Below are positions 6,867 through 15,556 of a stretch of DNA of 28,877 nt, piece by piece. This DNA comes from JANYCD01 sp043738385. GTDB taxonomy: Bacteria; Pseudomonadota; Gammaproteobacteria; Burkholderiales; Rhodocyclaceae. Within the stretch, counting starts at the first letter, position 1. The number at the start of each line of letters is the position of its first letter. The position numbers and the translations under genes were made by a program. The notes under the pieces were generated by a model. That model worked only from the letters and a program-made list of their open reading frames with translations, was not told where the DNA came from and did not search any database. The stretch lies in the NCBI GenBank assembly GCA_043738385.1, contig JAYUGL010000217.1:1-28877 (forward strand), given 5' to 3'.

Positions 6867-7520
6867 ATGCTCATGTGGCTTATGCGCCTGAAGACCCGAT
6901 TTCTTTTCCTTGCCAGTGTTCTTGCTGCACTGCCTGCTTTGGCGGTCGCATCCGATATCTATGGATTCGTCGATAACGAAGGCGTATCTCATTTCAGCAA
7001 CGTGCCTGACTCTTCGCGCTATAAGTTGGTCCTTCGCAACCGCGAAGACTATGTGGCGAAGTCCGACGAGCGTTATCACCTTCGTTCAACGACGGTCGAC
7101 ACAGGACCATTTGCCGGGCTTATCGCCCATGCAGCAATGTCGACGCGGCTTGACCCAATGCTCGTGCACGCCGTGATCGCAACTGAATCTGGCTACAACG
7201 CACGTGCCCTGTCACCCAAAGGCGCAATCGGCCTGATGCAGTTGATGCCCGAAACCGCGAAGCGCTATCGTGTCACCGATCTCTATCAGCCTGAAGGGAA
7301 CATCCGCGCCGGTACGCGCTATCTGAGCGATCTGCTGTCCATGTTCGGTGGCGACATCAGCTTGGCGCTCGCTGCCTACAACGCCGGTGAAAATGCGGTG
7401 CTCCGCTACGGCAGGAAGATTCCGCCCTTCGCCGAGACGCAGGACTATGTGCCCAGGGTGCTGCGCAAATACGAGGAACTGAAACACCCGAAGCCGGCAT
7501 TGAAACCACCTCGGGGGTAG
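6867..7520 (+). CDS. Lytic transglycosylase with DUF4124 and SLT domains
   Basis: The product has about 217 residues. A signal peptide (about 10-29, ending LAVA) is followed by a DUF4124 segment, DIYGFVDNEGVSHFSNVPD (30-48). Then comes a family 1 SLT domain: AVIATESGYNARALSPKGAIG with catalytic Glu107, LMQLMPETAKRY, and the closing SLALAAYNAGENAV and YVPRVL. It cleaves peptidoglycan glycan strands in the periplasm, making 1,6-anhydro ends. The start is uncertain: ATGs at 6867, 6873 and 6882 are in frame, and the IS ends only 4 bases before the first. The native promoter and leader have therefore been replaced by IS sequence, whose GGGGGA lies 10 bases upstream of 6867. Confidence 0.9.
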   Translation: MLMWLMRLKTRFLFLASVLAALPALAVASDIYGFVDNEGVSHFSNVPDSSRYKLVLRNREDYVAKSDERYHLRSTTVDTGPFAGLIAHAAMSTRLDPMLVHAVIATESGYNARALSPKGAIGLMQLMPETAKRYRVTDLYQPEGNIRAGTRYLSDLLSMFGGDISLALAAYNAGENAVLRYGRKIPPFAETQDYVPRVLRKYEELKHPKPALKPPRG

Positions 7521-7530
7521 ATCGAAGAAT

Positions 7531-7555
7531 CAGGTCTGAATATCGGTCAGACCTG
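7531..7555 (+). other. Perfect hairpin after the transglycosylase gene
   Basis: CAGGTCTGA and TCAGACCTG form a perfect 9-bp stem with a 7-base loop. No T-run follows, so it may be an mRNA 3'-end stabiliser upstream of the real terminator at 7587. Confidence 0.5.
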
Positions 7556-7586
7556 CTGCCTGCGACGACGTCCCTCCAATTCAAGC

Positions 7587-7612
7587 TACCATCCTTGCGG
7601 TGGTATTTTTTT
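7587..7612 (+). terminator. Rho-independent terminator of the transglycosylase
   Basis: TACCATCC and GGTGGTA pair with one bulge around a TTGC loop and are followed by seven T (7606-7612). The T-run reaches the stop codon of the convergent DUF748 gene. Confidence 0.75.
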
Positions 7613-10600
7613 AACTCGAACTTGCTGGAGTCGCCGCAGCGGCGGATGGTGTTGCAGCCGAAGCTTTCGCCGCGGGCATCACGTCCATCTTGAGTGGAAC
7701 GTCGTTGCCGGTGGCGTCAATTTTCTCCGGCGCCAGCATGGTGGTGCGATCCGCAGGCGCGTTGGCCGTCTTCAGCTCCACCATCACTGCTTCGCCGCGC
7801 GCCTTGGCTAGCGCTTGCAGACGCTCATCGGTGACGACTTCCTTGTCGCGCAGGCGCTGGTAAAGCACCGCGTGAAAGTCCGCACCCTTGAGTCCCGCGA
7901 CTTCGCTTGCCGTCAAGTCGTGCTTGGCGCTGAATATCATGGTCATGCGCGAGATCAACTTGCCCGCCTTGCCCTCTTCCAATTGACCGGGGTTGGCCGA
8001 ACGAAAACCTTCTTTCAGCGCCACCAACTCGCCGCGACCCACGCGATCAACAAACAAGGTTTCGAGCGCCGATTGCACTTTGGGCTGACCGGTGGACATC
8101 GGGCCGGGATCGTCTTTGGCATCTACCTGATCGCCGATCTTGTCGGCCACCGCGCGACGCAGTTGCAGATCTTGAATGGCGACACGGTCGGTGTCGGCAT
8201 AGGTGCCATGCACGACCACCGCAAGAGTAGGACGCTTCACCAGCGTCGCGGCGAGTTTGACCACCTTCTCGCGTTCCGGCGGCGTCAGCCGCGCGTGACC
8301 GGCTTCAAATGTGATCGCATCAAATCCCTGTTCGCTGCCGAACATCGCTCCGAGCGCACGGAAAGGCGAGGTGACCACCTTGGTCAGTACGTTGACAATC
8401 ACTTTCCAGACAATGTCGCCAAAGCTGAACTGTGGATCATCGAGGCTGCCCGACACCGGCAGGCCGAGATCGATACGGCCATCGGAATCCTGCAACAGCG
8501 CGATGGCAAGGTCGAGCGGCAGATCCTTGGCCTTGGGGCTTTCGACGCGTTCGCCCAGTACCAACTGATCCATGACTACCTTGTTGTCGCCAATCATCTG
8601 GCGCTGCTTGATCTTGTAGTCGAGATCAAGCGACAGCTTGCCCGATTTTATTTTTCGTCCGGCGAAAGTTGCCGTGTACGGCGTCAGCCGCGTCATCTCG
8701 ATGTTGTGGAAAACGACCTTGAGATCCATGTAGTTCGTCGGATCGAACAAGTTGATCTGGCCTGCGGCGCGCGCCACGCCATATTCGTCGACCTGGCCGT
8801 CGAGTTCGAGCTGACCCGGCGGCCCGGGGCGTGAAGAAAGGCCATTGATCGTGCCATGCAGGTGGTGGATGCGCGTGCCGAAGGGTAGCGCCAGCGAATA
8901 GTCGGCGAACCCCATCTCGCTGCTGGCAATGCGCACCCGATCAATGTCCAAACGATAAGGCGGGGCACCGGTGGCCGATGTGGCAGGGAGCGGTGGTGGT
9001 GTCGCGGTTGTTGCGGAAGCCGGTCGCGGTCGAACAACCCGTGAGAGATTCACCGTTTTGTCCTTGGCAATGATCAATTGCGTGTCAAGGCCGATCAAGG
9101 CAAGGTCGCCAATCTGCAACGCAGCCGGCGTGACTTCAATTTTCCGCGCCGTCAGGGACTTCCAGGTCATGAAGTCGGTCTTGACACCCGGTTCCGTCAA
9201 CCGCAGATTGTTCACCGCAAGCATACCGCTGTAGCCCGTTCCACTCGAGCCGTAGCGAGCCCGCCCTTCCGCCGATACCTCACCGCTGCCCAATGTCAGC
9301 GTGGTGGCCGCACCGAGATACGGCTGTACCGCCTTGAGCGACAGGTCGGCAAGCTTGATCTGCATATCGACTGACGGTGTTGCGGCAACGACCGTGCCTT
9401 CCGCTTCGAAACGGCCACCTGTACTGGCGTTGAACGAGGCACGCACTGGCCATGGCGCATCAAGTTTGTCGCTGACACCGTCGATGCTGACGGCGATGTC
9501 CTGCAGACCCAATTGAGCCACCGGAGAAATCGTCTGATCACGAAAATCGGCGCGCAAACCGCTCAGCGCGACGTGATCGACGCGGTAGTGCCAACCCGTC
9601 GATGCGGCTTGTGTTTGTTGCGGCGATGCAGCCTGCGGAGAAACAGCGACCGGTGCAGGCTTTGCTTCAGCCACCGGCAGCATGTCAAGCACATTCAGCC
9701 GGCCCTCGGCATTGCGTGCGAGATTCACACCGCCACCCGCGAGAGTGACCGATCCAATGGTGACGTTGCGCTGGCGCAAATCGAAGCGACCGTCCTTGAG
9801 TGCAATGCTGTCAAGCACCAGCAGCGGCACCGCATCCTGTTCAGTGCGCAACTTAAGGCCGGCGAGCCTGGCTTCAAGTTGGTCCATCACCAGATCAATC
9901 TGCCCGCCCGATTCACTGAGTCGATAGTTGGCCGACAGCCCTGCCGTACCTTCCGGCGGCGCCATGCGCAAGGGCAGCTTGATTGCCGGCGCCAGCTTGG
10001 CGAGTGAAATATCTTCGACATCGAAGTGCCCACTGACGGCCAGCGGATTGAGCGTCATGTCACCCTGCCACAATACCTTGGCGCCAAAGTCGGTATGCGC
10101 CGACAGCCGATAACGCCCCTTGTCGTCGGGTAACGTGGAAAGATCTTCGAGGTGCACATCAAGCGGCTGAATGCGGGTCGCAAACCCCGGACTGGTGCGC
10201 CGATCTTCAACTGCGATACCGCCGCCGGCGATGGTCAGGCTGACAATCTCCAATCGCGGCATCGGCCCTGCCGGCTGCGGCGGAGCCTCCTTGCTCTGCA
10301 AAGATTCGAGCAAGGCGCTCCAGTTGAGTTTATCGCCGGGCAACTCAACGACGCTGGCCTCAAGCCCGTCGAGGCGTATGGCATCGAACACCCAGGCGCG
10401 ACGCACGATGCTCTTGGTGGAAAAGTCGACCAGCAGTTCCTTGAAGGCCAGCAACGGCGCACCGTCCGGCTGTACCAGATGCAGGTTGTGCAACCGCAGA
10501 CTGAGTTTGAAAGGATTGAACTCGGGCCGGTCCATGGTAAGGCGATGGCCCGTTTTTTCGGCGATGAACTTCTCGGCCTGCGACTGCAAGACGCGCGGCA

Positions 10601-10682
10601 ACAACAACCATGTGCCCAACAGATAGACCAGCGCCAGAACAAACAACGCAATGACGGCAGATTTGCGTGAAGGCAGATACAT
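7611..10682 (-). CDS. Large DUF748 / AsmA-like envelope protein
   Basis: The product has 1023 residues. A signal anchor (about 9-30: VIALFVLALVYLLGTWLLLP) is followed by a very long periplasmic part rich in beta-strand repeats, with stretches such as FNPFKLSLRLHNLHL, LDGLEASVVELPG, LQDIAVSIDGVSD and LRLTEPGV. This is the DUF748 architecture, related to AsmA/YhdP lipid-transfer proteins that bridge inner and outer membranes. The C-terminal part (about 790-900) has FGSEQGFDAITFEAGHARLTPPE and LQLRRAVADKI, which resemble an OmpA-like wall-binding segment. The last 40 residues are Ala-rich. It is likely to take part in outer-membrane lipid homeostasis; this role is inferred from the family. It stands alone and faces the transglycosylase tail to tail. 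Confidence 0.88.
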   Translation of the reverse strand: MYLPSRKSAVIALFVLALVYLLGTWLLLPRVLQSQAEKFIAEKTGHRLTMDRPEFNPFKLSLRLHNLHLVQPDGAPLLAFKELLVDFSTKSIVRRAWVFDAIRLDGLEASVVELPGDKLNWSALLESLQSKEAPPQPAGPMPRLEIVSLTIAGGGIAVEDRRTSPGFATRIQPLDVHLEDLSTLPDDKGRYRLSAHTDFGAKVLWQGDMTLNPLAVSGHFDVEDISLAKLAPAIKLPLRMAPPEGTAGLSANYRLSESGGQIDLVMDQLEARLAGLKLRTEQDAVPLLVLDSIALKDGRFDLRQRNVTIGSVTLAGGGVNLARNAEGRLNVLDMLPVAEAKPAPVAVSPQAASPQQTQAASTGWHYRVDHVALSGLRADFRDQTISPVAQLGLQDIAVSIDGVSDKLDAPWPVRASFNASTGGRFEAEGTVVAATPSVDMQIKLADLSLKAVQPYLGAATTLTLGSGEVSAEGRARYGSSGTGYSGMLAVNNLRLTEPGVKTDFMTWKSLTARKIEVTPAALQIGDLALIGLDTQLIIAKDKTVNLSRVVRPRPASATTATPPPLPATSATGAPPYRLDIDRVRIASSEMGFADYSLALPFGTRIHHLHGTINGLSSRPGPPGQLELDGQVDEYGVARAAGQINLFDPTNYMDLKVVFHNIEMTRLTPYTATFAGRKIKSGKLSLDLDYKIKQRQMIGDNKVVMDQLVLGERVESPKAKDLPLDLAIALLQDSDGRIDLGLPVSGSLDDPQFSFGDIVWKVIVNVLTKVVTSPFRALGAMFGSEQGFDAITFEAGHARLTPPEREKVVKLAATLVKRPTLAVVVHGTYADTDRVAIQDLQLRRAVADKIGDQVDAKDDPGPMSTGQPKVQSALETLFVDRVGRGELVALKEGFRSANPGQLEEGKAGKLISRMTMIFSAKHDLTASEVAGLKGADFHAVLYQRLRDKEVVTDERLQALAKARGEAVMVELKTANAPADRTTMLAPEKIDATGNDVPLKMDVMPAAKASAATPSAAAATPASSS

Positions 10683-10789
10683 GGGTTAACTACATCGAAT
10701 TTATTGGTGACGGATGCTGTCAGAGCACCCGTCCCATGCAGCCGAATACCTGGCTTTGCGGCGTGCTGCAGTGAACCGAAACAAGATGG

Positions 10790-11167
10790 TTACGCCGCCA
10801 TCTGCGCTTCGAATTCCTTCATGTCGAAATAGTCGCGCCAGGCAGCGATCTTTCCACCGGAGAGCTCGAAGATTCCCACAACCTTGATGGCTAGTTTCTT
10901 GCCATTTTTCAACACAAAGCTGTCGACGCGTTCGTTTAGCACCGTGCCCGCGGCGTTTTCCGCCGAATGCAGGACCTGGAAAGAAACCTTGTCGGCACCG
11001 TCGACGAATGGCTGGATGAATTCCCGTATCTGCGTTTGGCCAACCAGCTTGGGCATCGGCATGTTGTGATAAGCCGCGTCTTTGGCGAAGAACGCCATAA
11101 TCGCGTCCACGTCGCGGGCCTCCCACGCGGCGATGAAACGGCTGACAATTTCGGTATTGTTTGACAT
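10790..11167 (-). CDS. SnoaL/limonene-epoxide-hydrolase-like protein
   Basis: The ATG at 11167 follows AGGAG with good spacing; longer frames upstream are spurious. The 125-residue product has the NTF2-like fold pattern: VSRFIAAWEARDVDAIMAFFAKDAAYHNMP, then GQTQIREFI and IFELSGGKIAAWRDYFD. The Asp-Arg-Asp catalytic triad of limonene-1,2-epoxide hydrolase appears to be kept: Arg80 and Asp82 in NERVDSF and Asp112 in WRDYFD. It is therefore probably an active epoxide hydrolase rather than only a SnoaL-like binder. The natural substrate is unknown. A small membrane-protein gene lies 77 bases upstream on the same strand. Confidence 0.85.
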   Translation of the reverse strand: MSNNTEIVSRFIAAWEARDVDAIMAFFAKDAAYHNMPMPKLVGQTQIREFIQPFVDGADKVSFQVLHSAENAAGTVLNERVDSFVLKNGKKLAIKVVGIFELSGGKIAAWRDYFDMKEFEAQMAA

Positions 11168-11244
11168 CGTATGCTCCTGGCAAGGGACTGAAACCGGGCG
11201 GCGGCAGTTGGGCCACTTTATCAGGCTCTGATCGCAGGCGTGGT

Positions 11245-11499
11245 TCAACGCTCGTGATCCGCCGGACCATCTTCGGTCAGCCGGATCACCAAAATATGCT
11301 CGCAGGCCTTGAACAGCAGATAGAAAGCCAGGCTCAGATAACCGTAGCCGAGCAGTTGCAGCAACTGTAGTAGCGCCCCGTCCTCGATCACCATGGCGCC
11401 GAACGCGAAGAACGACAAGCCCATCAAAACAAAGGTACACCCGTAGTGGCGATAGAGCCAGAGCTTCACCCGATTCAGCACCAACACCCTCCCGACCAT
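11245..11499 (-). CDS. Small two-segment membrane protein of unknown function
   Basis: The 84-residue product has a basic N-terminus (VLNRVKLWLYRHYG) and two hydrophobic segments (about 22-38 and 44-64: GLSFFAFGAMVIEDGA, LLGYGYLSLAFYLLFKA), then a charged tail. No family is recognised. The start at 11499 is chosen because it gives the compact membrane protein and clears the pirin gene; no strong ribosome-binding site is seen. It sits between pirin and the epoxide-hydrolase-like gene, all on the minus strand, and may be in one transcript with them. Confidence 0.6.
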   Translation of the reverse strand: MVGRVLVLNRVKLWLYRHYGCTFVLMGLSFFAFGAMVIEDGALLQLLQLLGYGYLSLAFYLLFKACEHILVIRLTEDGPADHER

Positions 11500-11551
11500 G
11501 GACCCAGGCACAGTAGAAAGGGTCACAGGCCTGTGGTTAAGAGGGTCGCGC

Positions 11552-12250
11552 TCAGCCCAGATCGAATAACAGCAGCTCCGAATTCTCATCGGTGGCGATG
11601 ACGAGTTCCTGCTCCGCCTCAATTTTGGCCGCATCGCCGGTCTTGAGGGCAATGCCATTGACGCGAATGGCGCCACTGACAAGATGCACATACCCAAGCC
11701 GTCCTGCCGCAAGGGCGTGTGACACCTGCTCGCCCGGATTCAGCAGGCTGGCATAGACATCCGCATCCTGATGCACAGTGACGCTGCCATCGCGTCCATC
11801 GTGTGACGCGATCAAGCGCAGCCGGCCGCGCTTGTCTGCGTGGCCAAAAAACTTCTGCTCGTAGCTCGGCGCCATACCGCCCTGCTCCGGCTCCAGCCAG
11901 ATCTGGAGAAAGTGCACCGGCGCACCGGGTGAAGGATTGAACTCGCTGTGTTGCACACCCGTGCCGGCGCTCATGCGCTGCACGTCGCCGGGTTGGATCA
12001 CCTCGCCATTGCCCAGGCTGTCCTTGTGCTGCAACTGGCCCTCCAGCACATAGCTGATGATCTCCATGTCGCGGTGGCTGTGAGTGCCGAAACCCTTGCC
12101 GGGCTGCACGCGATCTTCATTGATCACGCGTAGCGGCCCCCAACCCATCGCCTGCGGGTCGTAATAGTCAGCGAAGGAAAAGCTGTGATAACTGTTCAGC
12201 CAGCCGTGATCGGCATGGCCGCGATCTGCACTCTTGCGAACGGCAATCAT
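11552..12250 (-). CDS. Pirin-family protein (YhhW-like, quercetin 2,3-dioxygenase type)
   Basis: The product has 232 residues, the normal length. The N-terminal cupin has the pirin signature LRVINEDRVQPGKGFGTHSH and RDMEIISYVLEG, and the metal ligands His57, His59, His101 and Glu103 are all present (THSHRDME; GVQHSEFN). A second cupin (about 130-232) lacks ligands, as in YhhW. E. coli YhhW oxidises quercetin in vitro; the physiological role in bacteria is unclear and may be redox sensing. GAGG lies 6 bases before the ATG, which supports the start. The 250 bases upstream hold no gene I can support. Confidence 0.93.
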   Translation of the reverse strand: MIAVRKSADRGHADHGWLNSYHSFSFADYYDPQAMGWGPLRVINEDRVQPGKGFGTHSHRDMEIISYVLEGQLQHKDSLGNGEVIQPGDVQRMSAGTGVQHSEFNPSPGAPVHFLQIWLEPEQGGMAPSYEQKFFGHADKRGRLRLIASHDGRDGSVTVHQDADVYASLLNPGEQVSHALAAGRLGYVHLVSGAIRVNGIALKTGDAAKIEAEQELVIATDENSELLLFDLG

Positions 12251-12506
12251 GGAAACCTCGTGAGGCGGTTATTGAGTTGAATCCGTCTTCTCAATCCATG
12301 GACTTAATCATCTTTTACAAGTAGACCAAACACCATTGTTCCCTGCAAACTTCAGCGCCGCCCTCGCGGTTGCTTTTTTTAGCCTGGGTAGATCGAGATT
12401 GCACGTTGCTATGCCGCCAGGCTCGCTGAAGCTGTCCGTGATACGCTGATCAATATGCTGGCACGCACCGGCGCAGTTAAAGATGTCGCTCAGGAAAGCC
12501 GCTGGG

Positions 12507-13049
12507 TTAATGGTCTCGCCGGTCGCCGTCGGTCGGCGGATTGGCGCTGCCGGTTGAGAGGACGCCGGAGGCATCGCTCCAATCCGTAGTCCGGCGGGTC
12601 TCGGGGTGGAGCAATACCCGAAGCCCAACCTCCAGCGGAACCCCTTCCTCCCGCATCACTCGGGCGCCGCTGGGCAAGCCGCTGAAATGGGTAACGGCCA
12701 ATCCTTTGTTAACCGCGGCTTCCATTTCCGTGTTGGGCATTTGAAACTTCCCGCCCAAGCGTATGCCCGGCCAATCCAGGGCTTTTACCGCAGTTTCTTC
12801 GGGCTGGCTTGTGCGCGGATACGAAGCGATCTGTTCCAATGCCCGGCGGAATTTCGCGCATCGTTCGTATAGCGTGAAAATTGCCCTGTCCTTCTCGTCT
12901 GCGAATTCCGTTTCAAGAACCGTCCGTACCGAAGCGATGATGCTGAAACTTTCATCATCGTTCAACTCGCGCTGGTGGGCGGCCATGCGATGCGTTGTGT
13001 CGGATTCACGCCTTGGGTCGATGTGACCCACATCACTGAATTTAGTCAT
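12507..13049 (-). CDS. Hypothetical protein, 180 residues
   Basis: I do not recognise a family. The ATG at 13049 is preceded by AAAGGAA with 8-base spacing, so the frame is probably translated. The protein is soluble and charged. A helical first half (about 20-90: AAHQRELNDDESFSIIASVRT, FTLYERCAKFRRALEQIASYP) is followed by LDWPGIRLGGKFQMPNTEMEAAVNKGL and a proline- and glycine-rich tail that may be disordered. No signal peptide or membrane segment is seen. Flanks of about 250 bases on both sides appear empty, so it is likely monocistronic. The tail could be longer than native if a frameshift is present; nothing visible proves this. Confidence 0.55.
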   Translation of the reverse strand: MTKFSDVGHIDPRRESDTTHRMAAHQRELNDDESFSIIASVRTVLETEFADEKDRAIFTLYERCAKFRRALEQIASYPRTSQPEETAVKALDWPGIRLGGKFQMPNTEMEAAVNKGLAVTHFSGLPSGARVMREEGVPLEVGLRVLLHPETRRTTDWSDASGVLSTGSANPPTDGDRRDH

Positions 13050-13293
13050 GGCTTGTTCCTTTCAAAAGATTGTCAGCACCTCCCGAACCCTGTGTCGGCA
13101 ACTCCTGCGCCACTTCGACAGTGAAGGGGAATCTGTCGGTGGGTCTTCCACTGGTGGTTGACGATTGAGCTTGGGCAGCACATCTCAGGATCGATTACAA
13201 CGCCGAACGCCCGACTGCGTCTGTTCGTTGTCGTACACAATCGGAACAAACTCTCAATCGTTGCCAGCGTTCGCCAGTCAGCCGTGCTGACGG

Positions 13294-13734
13294 TCAGACG
13301 CCGATGTCGGGTGCCTTGGCGAGCTTGCAGCCGTTGATCTTCCAGCTTCCATCCGGCTGCTGCTCCATGAGATAGAGGCCGAGCACCGGTTCGCCGTTGG
13401 GGCCGATAAAGAAAACCTTCTGCACCGGCGTGCCTTCGGTGACGTCAAGTTCGCGGAACTGCGTATCGCGAGGCCGATAGACCGACGGGAAGGCGGTCTT
13501 CACCATCTCGAGAAAGCGCTCCGGGGTGCCGAACTTCTCCTGGATGAAAGGCGATGAGTAGGAAAAAGCCAGCGCCCCGTCATCGTGCTGTAGCGCCGAA
13601 AGCTGCGCCTCGATGACCTGGCGAATGGCGGCACGATCAGCCTTCGTTAACCCCGCGACCGGGTCGTCCTGAGCCCGCCCGATCACAGGCAGCAGAAGGA
13701 AAATCGCCACTATCGTTGCAAGAATCCGTGCCAT
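13294..13734 (-). CDS. Exported DUF4864 protein
   Basis: The ATG at 13734 gives a clear signal peptide (MARILATIVAIFLLLPVIGRAQ) and a 146-residue product; the longer frame to 13881 would bury it. The mature part matches DUF4864: ADRAAIRQVIEAQLSALQHDDGALAFSYSSPFIQEKFGTPERFLEMVKTAFPSVYRP as consecutive blocks, then QKVFFIGPNGEPVLGLYLMEQQPDGSWKINGCKL. The fold is NTF2-like and the function unknown; members are periplasmic. The gene is divergent from the ABC exporter, and the 112 bases between them must contain both promoters. Confidence 0.85.
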   Translation of the reverse strand: MARILATIVAIFLLLPVIGRAQDDPVAGLTKADRAAIRQVIEAQLSALQHDDGALAFSYSSPFIQEKFGTPERFLEMVKTAFPSVYRPRDTQFRELDVTEGTPVQKVFFIGPNGEPVLGLYLMEQQPDGSWKINGCKLAKAPDIGV

Positions 13735-13846
13735 CGCTGGAACCCCGCCATGTTTCGACGGAACAATCCTAGCACGTACGACTGTGCGGTTCTTTCCTGT
13801 CAGCCGGGCGGCAACGTAATCCTTCTTCAATGCTACTCTTGGTCTT

Positions 13847-14773
13847 ATGCAAGACATCCTTTCGGTATCAAATCTCTCCAAAACCTACGCCTCGGGTTTC
13901 AGTGCGCTCAAAAACATCAATTTGGCCATTCGCCAGGGAGAGATCTTCGCGCTGCTCGGCCCCAATGGCGCGGGAAAGACAACGCTGATCAGCATCATCT
14001 GCGGCATCGTCAATCCCAGTAGCGGAACCGTCCTGGTCGACGGTCACGACATCATCCGTGACTACCGCGCCGCGCGGTCCTTGATCGGGCTGGTGCCTCA
14101 GGAACTGACCACCGACGCATTCGAAACGGTGTGGACGACCGTGTCATTCAGTCGCGGGCTGTTCGGCAAACCCGCCAATCCGGCGCACATCGAAAAGATG
14201 CTCAAGGCACTGTCCCTGTGGGACAAGAAGGACAACAAAATCATGACCCTGTCGGGCGGCATGAAGCGTCGCGTGATGATCGCCAAGGCGCTGTCGCACG
14301 AGCCGCAGATCCTGTTTCTGGACGAGCCGACTGCCGGCGTCGACGTCACGCTCAGGCGCGACATGTGGGAACTGGTGCGCGGGCTGCGCGACATGGGCGT
14401 CACCATCATCCTGACCACCCACTACATCGACGAAGCCGAAGAAATGGCGGATCGCATTGGCGTCATCAGCAAGGGCGAGATCATCCTTGTGGACGGCAAG
14501 TCCGAACTGATGCACAAGCTCGGCAAAAAACAGCTCGTGCTTCAGCTTCAACTTGCGCTGGCGCATGTGCCCGCCGCACTTTCGGCCCACGAACTGCAAT
14601 TGTCGAAGGACGGCTGCGAGTTGACCTATACGTACGATGCGCAGGGCGAACGGATCGGCATCGCGGCATTGCTCAAGGATCTCGGCGACGCAGGCATCCA
14701 GTTCAAGGATCTGCACACCACGCAAAGCTCGCTCGAAGACATTTTTGTCAATCTGGTAGGGGGCCACCAATGA
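13847..14773 (+). CDS. ABC-2 type exporter ATP-binding protein (YadG-like)
   Basis: The 308-residue product is a complete ATPase: Walker A GPNGAGKTT (38-46), Q-loop in GLVPQEL, signature LSGGM (135-139), Walker B ILFLDEP (155-161) and the switch histidine in LTTHYIDEAEE. A C-terminal extension (about 225-308) of the kind found in DrrA/YadG proteins ends in SSLEDIFVNLVG. With the next gene it forms a simple exporter of the YadGH type. The substrate is not known; drugs or polysaccharide/lipid intermediates are the usual guesses. Its stop overlaps the permease start (ATGA). The ribosome-binding site is weak (CTTGGTCTT before ATG). Confidence 0.93.
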   Translation: MQDILSVSNLSKTYASGFSALKNINLAIRQGEIFALLGPNGAGKTTLISIICGIVNPSSGTVLVDGHDIIRDYRAARSLIGLVPQELTTDAFETVWTTVSFSRGLFGKPANPAHIEKMLKALSLWDKKDNKIMTLSGGMKRRVMIAKALSHEPQILFLDEPTAGVDVTLRRDMWELVRGLRDMGVTIILTTHYIDEAEEMADRIGVISKGEIILVDGKSELMHKLGKKQLVLQLQLALAHVPAALSAHELQLSKDGCELTYTYDAQGERIGIAALLKDLGDAGIQFKDLHTTQSSLEDIFVNLVGGHQ

Positions 14774-15531
14774 ATCTCCATGCAGTCCGCGCCATCTACG
14801 GGTTCGAAATGGCGCGCACCTGGCGCACGCTGATGCAGAGCGTCATCTCGCCGGTGATTTCAACCTCGCTCTATTTCGTCGTCTTTGGCGCCGCGATCGG
14901 CTCGCGCATCCCGCAGGTGGGTGGCATCAGCTACGGTGCCTTCATTGTTCCGGGGCTGATCATGTTGTCGTTGCTGACCCAGAGCATCTCCAACGCGTCG
15001 TTCGCCATTTTCTTTCCCAAGTTCACCGGCACGATCTACGAGCTGCTGTCGGCGCCGATTTCCTATTTCGAAATTATCGTCAGCTACGTCGGTGCGGCGG
15101 CGACCAAGTCGATCATCCTCGGGCTCATCATCCTCGCCACGGCAGCCCTTTTCGTGCCACTTCACATCGAACATCCGTTCTGGATGATGCTGTTTCTGGT
15201 ACTCACGTCGGTGACCTTCAGTCTCATCGGCTTCATCATCGGCATCTGGGCCGATGGATTCGAGAAGCTGCAAGTGGTGCCGCTGCTGATCGTCACGCCG
15301 CTCACCTTTCTTGGCGGCAGCTTCTACTCCATAGACATGCTGCCACCATTCTGGCAGACGGTCGCGCTGTTCAATCCGGTGGTTTATCTGGTCAGCGGCT
15401 TTCGCTGGAGCTTTTATGGCCTGGCAGATGTGGGCGTCGGCGTGAGTCTGGCAATGACCGTGTTTTTTCTGCTCATCTCACTCGCCATCGTGGCCTGGAT
15501 TTTCAGGACGGGATATCGGCTTAAGGTCTAG
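14770..15531 (+). CDS. ABC-2 type exporter permease (YadH-like)
   Basis: The 253-residue product has six hydrophobic segments, among them VISPVISTSLYFVVFGAAIG, GAFIVPGLIMLSLLTQS, SIILGLIILATAALFVP and MMLFLVLTSVTFSLIGFIIG. The conserved ABC-2 motif PLTFLGGSFYSIDMLPPFWQ and FNPVVYLVSGFRWSFYG lie near the end. The start is fixed by the ATGA overlap with the ATPase gene; a longer frame from 14131 is only the shadow of that gene. It forms the membrane half of the exporter. Confidence 0.92.
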   Translation: MNLHAVRAIYGFEMARTWRTLMQSVISPVISTSLYFVVFGAAIGSRIPQVGGISYGAFIVPGLIMLSLLTQSISNASFAIFFPKFTGTIYELLSAPISYFEIIVSYVGAAATKSIILGLIILATAALFVPLHIEHPFWMMLFLVLTSVTFSLIGFIIGIWADGFEKLQVVPLLIVTPLTFLGGSFYSIDMLPPFWQTVALFNPVVYLVSGFRWSFYGLADVGVGVSLAMTVFFLLISLAIVAWIFRTGYRLKV

Positions 15532-15556
15532 CCGCATTCCGGCCGGGGCAAGGCAG

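Noticed and set aside
7815..8834. 339-residue plus-strand frame opposite the DUF748 gene
   Set aside because: Antisense shadow without start signals or recognised domain.
10701..11270. 189-residue minus-strand frame over the epoxide-hydrolase-like gene
   Set aside because: Out of frame with the recognised protein, no family features, and it spans the real gene's ribosome-binding site.
14131..14769. Extended N-terminus of the ABC permease
   Set aside because: It is another frame of the ATPase gene; the ATGA overlap at 14770 and the first membrane segment fix the start.
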